From: Dactylosporangium sp. AC04546
GTDB taxonomy: Bacteria > Actinomycetota > Actinomycetes > Mycobacteriales > Micromonosporaceae
NCBI RefSeq assembly: GCF_022095675.1
Contig: NZ_JAHYSG010000122.1
Span: 1 to 35,031 of the forward strand
Length of the DNA: 35,031 bases
Reading direction: 5' to 3'
Below are positions 1-7,173 of this stretch, in pieces. The position numbers and the translations under genes are program-made. Position 1 is the first letter of the stretch. Each line of letters begins with the position of its first letter. The notes under the pieces were generated by a model. It ran no database searches. It was not told the DNA's origin and was given only the letters and a program-made list of their open reading frames with translations.

Positions 1-1402
1 GGCCCGGGGCCGTCTGGGCCGGGCGCTCCTCCTGCGGGCGGAGCCGGCGCATGGCGATGAGGGCGATCGGGATGCCCGCCGCGACCAGCAGGGCCGCGAC
101 CACTAGCGAGAACTGGTATCCGGCCAGGAAGCGGTGCAGCGGCTCGCCCGTCGCGGCGTTCTGCCGGTTGGTCAGGATGGCGCCCAGGATCGTGATGCCC
201 AGCAGGCCGAACACCTCGCGCGAGACGTTGAGCATGCCCGACGCGATGCCGGCGCGGGCCGCGGGCAGGGCGCCCAGGATGACGTTGTTCAGCGGCACCA
301 GCAGGCCGCCGCCGAGGCCGAACACCATGAACCACGGCAGCAGGTCGACGTAACCGCTGCCCTCGCCGACCGTGGCCAGGCCGCCGACCGAGGCGGCCAT
401 CAGGGCGAGCGCCAGGGCGACGGTGCGGCCGGCGCCGAAGCGGGCCTCGACGCGCGGGGCGACGGTCGCCATGACGGCCATGACCAGGGCCATCGGGATG
501 AACGCGGCGCCGGCCTCGGTGGGCGAGAAGCCCAGGACGTTCTGCAGGAAGATCGCGGTGAAGAAGTAGATGCCGAAGACGCCGAACGCCCACAGGCCCA
601 TCGCGGCGAGGCCGCCGCTGAAGACCCGCATGCGGAAGAACGCCAGGTCGACCATCGGGCTCGCCGAACGCGACTCGACGGCGACGAACACCGCGCCGGC
701 CGCGGCGGCCAGGGCGAACGCGGCCAGGATGACCGGCGAGGTCCAGCCGCGCGACTCGCCCTCGATGAGCGCGAAGGTGAGGGCGAACAGGGCCAGCGCC
801 GAGGTCACCAGGCCGGGCAGGTCGAGGCGCCGGTTCTGGCTGCGCCGCCCGGCGGGCAGCGTGACGCCGGCCAGCACCGCGGTCGCCACGCCGATCGGCA
901 GGTTGATCAGGAAGATCCAGCCCCAGGAGACGTTCTCGCTGAGATACCCCCCGGTGAGCGGGCCGATCGCGAGCGCGAGCGCGCTGACGCCGCCCCAGAT
1001 GCCGATCGCCGCGCCACGCTCACGCGGGTCGGGAAACAGCTCGGTGAGCAGCGCGAGCGAGGTCGGGGTGAGCAGGGCCGCGCCGATGCCCTGGGCGGCC
1101 CGGGCGGCGATGAGCACCTCCTGGCTGCCGGCCAGGCCGGCGGCCGCGGAGGCAACGGTGAAGATCGCCAGGCCGGTGAAGAACATGCCGCGCATGCCGA
1201 ACACGTCGCCGAGCCGGCCACCGGCCAGCAGCAGGCCGCCGAAGACCAGGATGTAGGCGCTCGCGATCCACTCCAGGCCGGAGATGCCCAGGCCGAGGTC
1301 GCGCTGGATGGACGGCAGCGCCACGTTGACCACGTTGTTGTCGAGATAGGTCATGAAGGTGCCCAGCGCCACGGCGACGAGGGCCAGCCAGCGATTTCGC
1401 AC
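1..1402 (-). CDS. DHA2-family MFS drug exporter, C-terminus cut by window edge
   Basis: This gene reads leftward and is still open at base 1; about 467 codons are visible, close to the usual size of a 14-helix DHA2 (EmrB/QacA) proton antiporter. The start is GTG at 1402, preceded by a strong AGGAGG on the minus strand. Visible motifs are LDNNVVNVALPSI in helix 1 (DHA2 motif D1), GGRLGDVFGMR (motif A) and GPLTGGYLSENVSWGWIF (motif C of drug/H+ antiporters), so it should export a hydrophobic or cationic compound. It diverges from the tetR gene at 1484, and the 81-bp gap is packed with GTAC half-sites, so the TetR protein very likely represses it. The substrate cannot be told from sequence. Confidence 0.93.
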   Translation of the reverse strand, partial: MRNRWLALVAVALGTFMTYLDNNVVNVALPSIQRDLGLGISGLEWIASAYILVFGGLLLAGGRLGDVFGMRGMFFTGLAIFTVASAAAGLAGSQEVLIAARAAQGIGAALLTPTSLALLTELFPDPRERGAAIGIWGGVSALALAIGPLTGGYLSENVSWGWIFLINLPIGVATAVLAGVTLPAGRRSQNRRLDLPGLVTSALALFALTFALIEGESRGWTSPVILAAFALAAAAGAVFVAVESRSASPMVDLAFFRMRVFSGGLAAMGLWAFGVFGIYFFTAIFLQNVLGFSPTEAGAAFIPMALVMAVMATVAPRVEARFGAGRTVALALALMAASVGGLATVGEGSGYVDLLPWFMVFGLGGGLLVPLNNVILGALPAARAGIASGMLNVSREVFGLLGITILGAILTNRQNAATGEPLHRFLAGYQFSLVVAALLVAAGIPIALIAMRRLRPQEERPAQTAPG

Positions 1403-1416
1403 GTCAGTCTCCTCCT

Positions 1417-1467
1417 GTACGGAGTACATGTACGCCGTACATGTACGCTGTACAGGAGATCCTGTAC
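1417..1467. promoter_or_regulatory. GTAC operator array between exporter and tetR
   Basis: Seven GTAC tetramers start at 1417, 1424, 1430, 1437, 1443, 1450 and 1464. The first six alternate 7 and 6 bp apart, giving a 13-bp period. They form two perfect GTACATGTAC palindromes (1424-1433 and 1437-1446) with further TGTAC half-sites on both sides. This is the expected layout for a TetR-family repressor binding as several dimers between divergent genes. The site covers the putative -35 of tetR and lies just upstream of the exporter ribosome binding site. Confidence 0.8.
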
Positions 1468-1477
1468 GTTGTATATT
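1449..1477 (+). promoter_or_regulatory. Putative tetR promoter (leaderless)
   Basis: TGTACA at 1449-1454 (4 of 6 matches to TTGACA), a 17-bp spacer and TATATT at 1472-1477 make a good housekeeping-type promoter. The -10 ends 6 bp before the GTG at 1484, so transcription would begin at or next to the start codon. The -35 is itself a GTAC half-site, which suggests autoregulation. Confidence 0.55.
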
Positions 1478-1483
1478 TGTCAA

Positions 1484-2185
1484 GTGCCGACAGGGAAGAG
1501 GACGACCGAGCAGCGCCTGAGCAAGGCGACCGTCGCCGAGCGCGCGCTGCGCATCGGCGACGAGGAGGGGCTCGACGCCGTCACCGTGCGCCGCCTCGCG
1601 ACCGACCTCGGCGTGACGCCGATGGCGCTCTACTGGCACTTCAAGAACAAGGACGAGCTGCTCGCCGGCATCGCCGACCACGTGCTGCGCGGCGTGCGGG
1701 CCGACCGTTCGGCCACCGACCCGTGGGAGACGCAGCTGCGCGCCATGGTCCAGGCGCTCGTCGAGGCGATGCGGGCCCACCCCTGCTTACCGGACCTGCT
1801 GTTCGTCATCGACAAGAACGGCGTGGAGAGTTTCACCCGGGCGACCGACGACGCGCTGGCCCTGTTGTGCGCGGCCGGATTCACCCTCGAGGAGGCCTGG
1901 TGGGTCGCCTCGCACCTGCTGCACGCCACGATCGGCCTGGTCGCGGCCCAGCCGGGCTGCCCGCCGAGCACCCCGCCCGAGGCGATCGGCGAGTGGTTAC
2001 GCCAACGCCGGCTGCACCTGCAGTCCATGCCCGCCGATCGGTATCCGATGATGGTCGAGCTCGCCGGCACCTATGCCCACGAGCCTGACCTGGACCGCTA
2101 CTACACCTTCGGCGTCGAGCTCGTGATGGACGGCGTGGAGAAAATGGCTGCGAGCCGACGGGTAGCATCTGGGGATCAGCGGTAA
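1484..2185 (+). CDS. TetR-family transcriptional repressor
   Basis: A 233-aa protein with an N-terminal TetR helix-turn-helix (about residues 10-60; VRRLATDLGVTPMALYWHF is the HTH and recognition helix, followed by KNKDELL) and an all-helical C-terminal ligand and dimer domain. The GTG at 1484 was chosen because it sits 6 bp after a TATATT -10 box. A TTG at 1469 with AGGAG at 1454 is the alternative. It is divergent from the DHA2 exporter and shares the GTAC operator array, so it probably represses exporter and itself until a ligand binds. The serS-like gene starts 40 nt downstream on the same strand with no obvious terminator between, so it may be co-transcribed. The ligand is unknown. Confidence 0.9.
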   Translation: MPTGKRTTEQRLSKATVAERALRIGDEEGLDAVTVRRLATDLGVTPMALYWHFKNKDELLAGIADHVLRGVRADRSATDPWETQLRAMVQALVEAMRAHPCLPDLLFVIDKNGVESFTRATDDALALLCAAGFTLEEAWWVASHLLHATIGLVAAQPGCPPSTPPEAIGEWLRQRRLHLQSMPADRYPMMVELAGTYAHEPDLDRYYTFGVELVMDGVEKMAASRRVASGDQR

Positions 2186-2225
2186 GGAACCAGCCAATTC
2201 AACCCAGTAGAAGGTGCGCGGAAGC

Positions 2226-3554
2226 ATGCTCGACATCGAGTTGATTCGCAAGGACCGGGCCTCGGTGGAGGCCGCTCTGTCCAAGAGGCTCGACCCGTCC
2301 GAGGTGTCCCGCGCGCTGAGTGCCATCGCCGACCTCGACCAGCAGCGGCGCGAGCTCATCGGCGCGATCGACGCCGAGCGGCAGCGGCGCAAGGAGGAGG
2401 CCCGCGCCTTCGCGGCGGCCAAGCAGGCCGCGCGGCAGGCCGGCGAGGACGCCGAGGCGATCCAGGCGGCCGGGCAGGAGGCCGCGGGCCGCGACGCCAA
2501 GGCAGCGCTGCAGGAGCTCGAGGAGCGGCTCGGCGCGGTCCAGGACCAGCTGCAGACCGCCATGAGCGAGCTGCCCAACCTGCCCAGCGACGACGTGGTG
2601 GCCGGCGGCAAGGAGGCCAACCAGGTCGTCAAGGTGTTCGGCCAGCAGCCGCAGATCGAGCAGGTGCGCGACCACGTCACGCTCGCGACCGAGCTCGGTC
2701 TCGTCGACTTCGAGCGCGGCGTGAAGCTCGGCGGCTCGGGCTTCTGGATCTACACCGGCTGGGGCGCGCGCCTCGAGTGGGCGCTGGTCAACTGGTTCAT
2801 CGACCGGCACTTCGCGGCCGGCTACCAGTTCATGCTGCCCCCGCACCTGCTGCTCGACTCGGCCGGCTACGCCGCCGGGCAGTTCCCGAAGTTCTACGAC
2901 GACGTGTTCCACCTGGCCGTCCCGGAGGGCGAGCGGGGCCAGTTCCTGCTGCCGACGTCGGAGACGGCGATCCTCGGGGCGTACCAGAACGAGATCTTCG
3001 AGACCGGCGACCTGCCGCACAAGGCGTATGCGTACACGCCCTGCTACCGCAGCGAGAAGGCCGGCTCGCACTCCGACGAGCGCGGCACCGTGCGCGGGCA
3101 CCAGTTCAACAAGGTGGAGATCTTCCAGTTCACCACCCAGGAGGACGGCGAGAAGACGCTCGAGGAGATGGTCGACTACGCCGAGGGCCTCGTCGACGCG
3201 CTCGGGCTGCACTTCCGCCGCTCGCTGCTGGCGGCCGGCGACGCGAGCGCCTCGATGCGCAAGACCATCGACATCGAGGTGTGGATGCCGAGCACCCAGA
3301 AGTACAAGGAGGTGTCGTCGGTGTCCTGGGCCGGCGACTACCAGGCCCGCCGGGCCGGCATCCGCTACCGGGTGCCCGGCTCGAAGAACAACAAGTTCGT
3401 GCACACGCTCAACGGCTCGGCCCTGGCCACCAGCCGCATCTTCCCGGCGATCCTGGAGCAGTTCCAGCAGCCCGACGGGTCGGTGCTGGTGCCCGAGGTG
3501 CTGCGCGACCGGGTCGGCACCGACCGGATCGTCAAGCCGTCGAAGCGTAAGTAA
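2226..3554 (+). CDS. serS: Divergent seryl-tRNA synthetase
   Basis: A 442-aa class II aminoacyl-tRNA synthetase of the SerRS family, which charges tRNA-Ser with serine. The N-terminal tRNA-binding coiled coil spans about residues 30-110 (Glu/Arg/Gln/Ala-rich). The serine-binding TxE element is LPTSETA near 242, motif 2 is CYRSEKAGSHSDERGTVRGH near 272-291, and motif 3 is LNGSALATSRIFPAILEQF near 394. The key arginines of motifs 2 and 3 are present. The sequence is unlike the housekeeping actinobacterial SerRS I know, which starts MIDLRLLREDP and has an FRREAGSHGKDTRG motif 2. ATG 2226 was chosen over GTG 2214 because AGAAGG lies about 11 nt before it. It follows tetR beside a drug exporter. 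It could be a second, inhibitor-tolerant SerRS or simply this lineage's SerRS; the window cannot decide. Confidence 0.88.
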   Translation: MLDIELIRKDRASVEAALSKRLDPSEVSRALSAIADLDQQRRELIGAIDAERQRRKEEARAFAAAKQAARQAGEDAEAIQAAGQEAAGRDAKAALQELEERLGAVQDQLQTAMSELPNLPSDDVVAGGKEANQVVKVFGQQPQIEQVRDHVTLATELGLVDFERGVKLGGSGFWIYTGWGARLEWALVNWFIDRHFAAGYQFMLPPHLLLDSAGYAAGQFPKFYDDVFHLAVPEGERGQFLLPTSETAILGAYQNEIFETGDLPHKAYAYTPCYRSEKAGSHSDERGTVRGHQFNKVEIFQFTTQEDGEKTLEEMVDYAEGLVDALGLHFRRSLLAAGDASASMRKTIDIEVWMPSTQKYKEVSSVSWAGDYQARRAGIRYRVPGSKNNKFVHTLNGSALATSRIFPAILEQFQQPDGSVLVPEVLRDRVGTDRIVKPSKRK

Positions 3555-3596
3555 CGCCACAACAGCCTCGAACCGGGCGCCTGTTATGATCGACCA

Positions 3597-3700
3597 CGCG
3601 AAGGGGAGTAGTCCCTAACTGCGTGGTCGACATACTGGCGCCCGAGTGGCGTCCGGCGCGCAGGCCTCCGGCAACGGGGGCGGACGAGACTTTCGACTCA
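3597..3700 (+). promoter_or_regulatory. yybP-ykoY-type Mn2+ riboswitch
   Basis: The signature GAAGGGGAGTAG lies at 3600-3611, and the conserved 3' segment GGACGAGACTTTCG follows at about 3682-3695 after a structured, GC-rich middle. This is the two-part conserved core of the yybP-ykoY manganese aptamer. It leads a UPF0016 Mn-exporter gene, a known target of this riboswitch class. A TATGAT -10 candidate at 3585-3590 would start the RNA near the aptamer 5' end. A 10-bp inverted repeat (TCGACCACGC at 3590-3599 with GCGTGGTCGA at 3621-3630) brackets the GGGGAGTAG element. Exact ends are approximate. Confidence 0.8.
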
Positions 3701-3763
3701 GCTGTCAGCAGCAAGATGCTGGACGGCCGGGTCGAGGTCGTCTGCCCACCGAGGCGCGCCCAT

Positions 3764-3787
3764 CCTCCCGGCGGTCCACCGGGAAGG
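3764..3787 (+). promoter_or_regulatory. Hairpin sequestering the ribosome binding site
   Basis: CC-T-CCCGG (3764-3771) can pair with CCGGG-AA-GG (3779-3787) around a 7-nt loop. The 3' arm contains the GGGAAGGG Shine-Dalgarno (3781-3788) of the TTG-start gene at 3795. It therefore looks like the riboswitch expression platform, blocking translation unless Mn2+ stabilises the alternative fold. No U-rich terminator is visible, which favours translational control. Confidence 0.5.
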
Positions 3788-3794
3788 GTTTGAA

Positions 3795-4382
3795 TTGAGC
3801 GGGTTTCTCGCGGCGCTGGCCATCAGCTTCGGCGTCATCTTCGTCGCCGAACTGGGCGACAAGTCCCAGTTGATGGCACTGACGTTCGCCACCAGGTTCC
3901 GGCCGGTGCCGGTCCTCATCGGCATCACCGTCGCCACCGCGATCGTGCACGCCGTGTCCGTCGGCGTCGGCTACGGGCTCGGCGCCGCGCTGCCGACCGG
4001 CTGGATCTCGCTCGTCGCGGCGCTGGCGTTCTTCGCCTTCGGCGCGTGGACGCTGCGCGGCGACAAGCTCACCGACGAGGAGCAGACCAAGGCCGAGAAG
4101 ACGAACCGCTCGGCGATCGTCGCCGTCGGCGTGGCGTTCTTCCTCGCCGAGCTCGGCGACAAGACGATGCTGGCCACGATCACGCTCGCCACGCAGCACG
4201 GATGGTTCGGCACCTGGATCGGCTCGACCGTCGGCATGGTCGCCGCCGACGCCCTGGCCATCCTGGTCGGCCGGATGCTGGGCAAGCGGCTGCCGGAGCG
4301 GACGATCAAGTACGGTGCGGCGGCGCTGTTCGCCCTATTCGGGGCGTGGCTGCTGGTCGAGTCCCTGCGCGAGCTGCTCTAA
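3795..4382 (+). CDS. UPF0016/TMEM165 family Mn2+ exporter
   Basis: A 195-aa membrane protein with two homologous three-helix halves. Each carries the family signature E-x-G-D-K-(S/T): ELGDKSQ at residues 19-25 and ELGDKTM at 119-125. These acidic residues form the ion path in the UPF0016/GDT1/TMEM165 cation transporters, whose bacterial members (MneA type) expel Mn2+. A short charged loop (about residues 95-108) separates the halves. The start is TTG at 3795, with GGGAAGGG six bases upstream. The yybP-ykoY riboswitch in its leader predicts induction by high Mn2+. It is convergent with zur, so the small region handles two metals. Confidence 0.92.
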   Translation: MSGFLAALAISFGVIFVAELGDKSQLMALTFATRFRPVPVLIGITVATAIVHAVSVGVGYGLGAALPTGWISLVAALAFFAFGAWTLRGDKLTDEEQTKAEKTNRSAIVAVGVAFFLAELGDKTMLATITLATQHGWFGTWIGSTVGMVAADALAILVGRMLGKRLPERTIKYGAAALFALFGAWLLVESLRELL

Positions 4383-4388
4383 AGGAAA

Positions 4389-4427
4389 GGCCGCGAGCCG
4401 CTCTGAGGCTCAGCGGGAGCAGCGGCC
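4389..4427. terminator. Convergent hairpin between Mn exporter and zur
   Basis: GGCCGC (4389-4394) and GCGGCC (4422-4427) enclose a second stem, GAGCC (4395-4399) with GGCTC (4407-4411). The structure overlaps the last codons of zur and lies just past the exporter stop, so it could end transcription from both sides. There is no U tract. Confidence 0.45.
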
Positions 4428-4829
4428 ACAGGTGCCGAAGATCTCCAGGGTATGGCTGACATCCGTGAAGCCGTGCTCTTCGCCGACGCGATCGGCCCAG
4501 CGCTCGACCGCTGGGCCGAGGACCTCGACGGTGCGCCCGCAGCTGCGGCAGACCAGGTGGTGATGGTGGCGTCCGCTGCATCGGCGGTACCTCGTGTCGC
4601 TGCCCGGCACCTGCATCACGTCGATCTCGTTGGTCTCGGCGAGCAGCTGCAGGGTGCGATAGACGGTGGTGAGGCCGACGTTGGCGCCGCGCTCGCGCAG
4701 CATGACGTGCAGCTCCTGGGCGCTGTAGAAACCGTCGACGTCGCTGAGCAGCGTCATGACCGCGTCGCGCTGCTTGGTGTTGCGCCGCGCGGGGTGCGTG
4801 TCAGCAGCATGGTGCGCCTGGTCGTTCAC
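4410..4829 (-). CDS. zur: Zinc uptake regulator Zur (Fur family)
   Basis: A 139-aa Fur-family repressor that binds DNA when loaded with Zn2+ and shuts off zinc uptake genes. It has a winged helix (about 18-83; LTTVYRTLQLL is the recognition helix), a metal-binding RHHHHLVC stretch (87-94), and two CxxC pairs, C94/C97 and C134/C137, that make the structural zinc site. The TVYRTLQ and HTLEIFGTC segments closely match actinobacterial Zur rather than Fur or Nur. ATG 4829 gives the normal family length. A candidate Zur box lies 64 bp upstream, suggesting autoregulation. It stands alone on its strand. Confidence 0.9.
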   Translation of the reverse strand: MNDQAHHAADTHPARRNTKQRDAVMTLLSDVDGFYSAQELHVMLRERGANVGLTTVYRTLQLLAETNEIDVMQVPGSDTRYRRCSGRHHHHLVCRSCGRTVEVLGPAVERWADRVGEEHGFTDVSHTLEIFGTCGRCSR

Positions 4830-4892
4830 CCGACGAGCTTAGCGTACCCTCACCGCGCCGGGCGGTGCTCCGAATGGCACCGCGAAGGCTGC

Positions 4893-4907
4893 CGGAAATC
4901 ATTATCG
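4893..4907. promoter_or_regulatory. Candidate Zur box
   Basis: Read on the minus strand this site is CGATAATGATTTCCG. It keeps the AATGATTT core and, from memory, 11 of 15 positions of the actinobacterial Zur box TGAAAATGATTTTCA. It is an AT-rich island in GC-rich DNA, 64 bp upstream of zur. Confidence 0.4.
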
Positions 4908-4999
4908 CGCAGCGCGCCAATGCGCAGCGACAGGGGTCGTTGCTACGTGTTCTGCGTCGCGATCGGGGAACTGGGCGACGGTTCGAAACGCGGGCCGCG

Positions 5000-5110
5000 T
5001 ACTGTGAGGGGGCATTCGAACGTGGCTTCGAAAACAGGGCCCTGTCAGTAACGATGCGGTGACACCGCGATCGTCGACGGGCCCGGCAGGCGTGCCTGGC
5101 GGAGCCTGCC
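5000..5110 (+). promoter_or_regulatory. Hairpin-rich leader of the second DHA2 exporter
   Basis: A TACTGT -10 candidate (5000-5005) is followed by a potential short ORF and several self-complementary segments: ACAGGGCCCTGT (5034-5045), GCGGT-GAC-ACCGC (5056-5068), CGGGCCCG (5078-5085), and GGCAGGC (5085-5091) with GCCTGCC (5104-5110). The two GGGCCC cores can also pair with each other, giving alternative folds. Three TTCGAA palindromes (4982, 5015, 5027) lie at the 5' side. This is compatible with attenuation or an operator cluster for the exporter at 5157. Confidence 0.35.
5022..5051 (+). CDS. Possible 9-aa leader peptide
   Basis: GTG at 5022 opens a short frame (MASKTGPCQ) ending with TAA at 5049-5051. 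It lies about 10 nt after the predicted transcription start and just before the hairpins that precede the exporter. The same frame could begin at GTG 5004. The ACAGGGCCCTGT palindrome lies inside it, so a translating or stalled ribosome would change leader folding. There is no independent coding evidence. Confidence 0.2.
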   Translation: MASKTGPCQ

Positions 5111-5156
5111 AAACACCCACCCGCCCATTCTTCAACGGCTCTGTCTGGGGGAACTT

Positions 5157-6737
5157 GTGGCCGACCAGTCTGTTGCGGCTTCAAATAAGCTCGACGCGAC
5201 GGTCCTGAAGATCGCCGGCGTGATCGTGCTCGGCGCGATCATGTCGATTCTCGACGTCACGGTCGTCAGCGTCGCGCTGCCGACATTCCAGAACGAGTTC
5301 GACGCGTCGTACGCGCGAGTCGCCTGGACGATGACCGGATACACGCTCGCGCTCGCGACGGTGATCCCGCTGAGCGGCTGGGCGGCCGACCGCTTCGGCA
5401 CCAAGCGCCTGTACATGATGGCGCTGTTCCTGTTCACGGTCGGCTCCGGCCTGTGCGCGACCGCCGACTCGATCAACCAGCTCATCGGCTACCGCGTGCT
5501 GCAGGGCCTCGGCGGCGGCATGCTCATGCCGCTCGGCATGACGATCATGACCCGGGCCGCCGGACCGCAGCGGATCGGCCGGCTGATGGCCGTGCTCGGC
5601 ATCCCGATGCTGCTCGGCCCGATCGGCGGCCCGATCCTCGGCGGCTGGCTCATCGACGTGGCGAGCTGGCACTGGATCTTCCTGATCAACCTGCCGATCG
5701 GTCTCATCGCGCTGATCTACGCCTGGTTCGCGCTGCCGTCGGACAGCCCGGAGCCGTCGGAGTCGTTCGACTTCCTCGGCATGCTGATGCTGTCGCCCGG
5801 CCTGGCGCTGTTCCTGTTCGGCGTGTCCTCGCTGCCCGAGACCGCGACGATAACGGCCACGAAGGTCTGGGTGCCGATGCTCGTCGGCGCGGTGCTCGTC
5901 ATCGGGTTCGTGTTCTACTCGTTCAAGCCCCAGCACCCGCTGCTCGACCTGCGGCTGCTCAAGAACCGCAACCTGACGATCGCGTCGCTGTCGCTGTTCG
6001 TGTTCATCATCGCGTTCATGGGCGCCGGCCTGCTGTTCCCGAGCTACTTCCTGCAGGTGCGCGGCGAGTCGACGCTGCACGCCGGCCTGCTCATGGCGCC
6101 GCAGGGCATCGGTGCGATGCTCACGATGCCGATCGCCGGCATGCTGTCGGACAAGATCCCGGTCGGGCGCACCGTGCCCTTCGCGATGGCGCTCATCGCC
6201 GCCGGGTTCTTCACGTTCACCCAGGTCGGCGTCGACACGTCGTACTGGCTGCTGTGCGGCTCGCTGTTCGTCATGGGCCTCGGCATGGGCGGCACGATGA
6301 TGCCGATCATGACGTCGGCGCTGAGGACGCTCACGCACCACGAGGTGGCCAGAGGATCGACGCTGGTGAACATCCTCCAGCAGATCGGCGGCTCGATCGG
6401 CGGCGCGGTCATGTCGGTCATCCTGACCAGCAACCTCAACGACTCGACGCCGATCCCGGGGGCGGTCGACCCGCAGACCGGCAAGCCGGTCACCGAGGCC
6501 GGCCTGGCCATCGCGTCGCAGCTCAAGCCGGAGATCCTTCAGCAGTTCCCGGCCCCGCCGGAGCTGATCCGCAAGGGCCTGGAGTTCGCGGCCGACTCGT
6601 TCGCCTCGACGTACTGGGTGGGCTTCATCCTGGTGCTGGCGACCTTCATCCCGATCGCGTTCCTGCCCCGCAAGCGCGAGGTCTCGCACCTCAACGACGA
6701 CGTGGCGGGCGAGAAGGCACCGGTCATCATCCACTAG
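5157..6737 (+). CDS. DHA2-family MFS drug exporter
   Basis: A 526-aa 14-helix major facilitator. Helix 1 has LDVTVVSVALPTF (motif D1), WAADRFGTKRLY is motif A after helix 2, GYRVLQGLGGGMLMP carries the motif B arginine, and GPIGGPILGGWLI is antiporter motif C. It is a proton-driven multidrug exporter of the EmrB/QacA group. GTG 5157 follows a GGGGG ribosome site by 5 nt. The C-terminal tail after the last helix is short and charged. No regulator gene adjoins it on the same strand, so the structured leader at 5000-5110 is the likely control element. A strong terminator follows at 6756. Substrate unknown. Confidence 0.93.
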   Translation: MADQSVAASNKLDATVLKIAGVIVLGAIMSILDVTVVSVALPTFQNEFDASYARVAWTMTGYTLALATVIPLSGWAADRFGTKRLYMMALFLFTVGSGLCATADSINQLIGYRVLQGLGGGMLMPLGMTIMTRAAGPQRIGRLMAVLGIPMLLGPIGGPILGGWLIDVASWHWIFLINLPIGLIALIYAWFALPSDSPEPSESFDFLGMLMLSPGLALFLFGVSSLPETATITATKVWVPMLVGAVLVIGFVFYSFKPQHPLLDLRLLKNRNLTIASLSLFVFIIAFMGAGLLFPSYFLQVRGESTLHAGLLMAPQGIGAMLTMPIAGMLSDKIPVGRTVPFAMALIAAGFFTFTQVGVDTSYWLLCGSLFVMGLGMGGTMMPIMTSALRTLTHHEVARGSTLVNILQQIGGSIGGAVMSVILTSNLNDSTPIPGAVDPQTGKPVTEAGLAIASQLKPEILQQFPAPPELIRKGLEFAADSFASTYWVGFILVLATFIPIAFLPRKREVSHLNDDVAGEKAPVIIH

Positions 6738-6755
6738 TCACCGCAGCCCAACGGG

Positions 6756-6783
6756 AGCGCCGCGACGAACCTGTCGCGGCGCT
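6756..6783. terminator. Strong convergent terminator hairpin
   Basis: AGCGCCGCGAC (6756-6766) pairs perfectly over 11 bp with GTCGCGGCGCT (6773-6783) around the loop GAACCT. It lies between the exporter stop and the convergent DUF4406 gene and can act on both strands. It has only a very short T run on the plus strand. Confidence 0.75.
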
Positions 6784-6819
6784 TCCGCGTTCAGGCCGGC
6801 CGGGCGCGGACCGCCGCGG

Positions 6820-7173
6820 TCACGCCGCCGGGATCTCGTCCGGGGCCGTGAAGACGAGCTTGCCCTCGGCGTGGGCCTGGCGGACCATCTCGTCCGCGCC
6901 CGCCGACGGGCCGCCGACGCGCAGGACCGCGTCGCAGCGGCTGAGCAGCCTCGACGAGATGGGGTGGAAGATCTCGTCGAAGATCGCGTCTCCCACGGTA
7001 CCGGAGCCGGCTCTTTCGATCAGGGGAAGCGCGAGCGCCTCGCCGGTGACCGGCAGGTGCCCCTGGCGGAACAGGCGCACAGCCACGTCGTTCATGGTGT
7101 CCACGTTCGCCTGCAGCCTGGCCGGGTCGTCCCCGGTACCCGAGCGGTACGGGCCAGCGACCAGAATCATCAT
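6820..7173 (-). CDS. DUF4406 protein (nucleoside deoxyribosyltransferase-like)
   Basis: A 117-aa protein beginning MMILVAGPYRSGT, with the VAGPYR start typical of DUF4406 and nucleoside 2-deoxyribosyltransferase-like folds. It also has RLLSRCDAVLRVGGPSAGADEMVRQA, where the family carries its acidic active-site region. These proteins have a Rossmann-like fold and are thought to act on nucleoside or sugar-nucleotide N-glycosidic bonds; the reaction of this subfamily is not established. Its ATG at 7173 overlaps the DeoR stop as ATGA, so the two are translationally coupled. It is the last gene of the minus-strand run and ends 36 bp before the 6756-6783 terminator. Confidence 0.8.
   Translation of the reverse strand: MMILVAGPYRSGTGDDPARLQANVDTMNDVAVRLFRQGHLPVTGEALALPLIERAGSGTVGDAIFDEIFHPISSRLLSRCDAVLRVGGPSAGADEMVRQAHAEGKLVFTAPDEIPAA

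Noticed and set aside
134..1440. A long plus-strand open frame running into tetR
   Set aside because: It is the antisense shadow of the DHA2 exporter: its translation is Arg/Gly/Gln-rich with no family features, while the minus strand gives clear transporter motifs.
2199..3560. Antisense open frame of 453 codons over serS
   Set aside because: High-GC antisense frame with a Leu/Val/Arg/His composition; the plus strand encodes a complete SerRS with all motifs.
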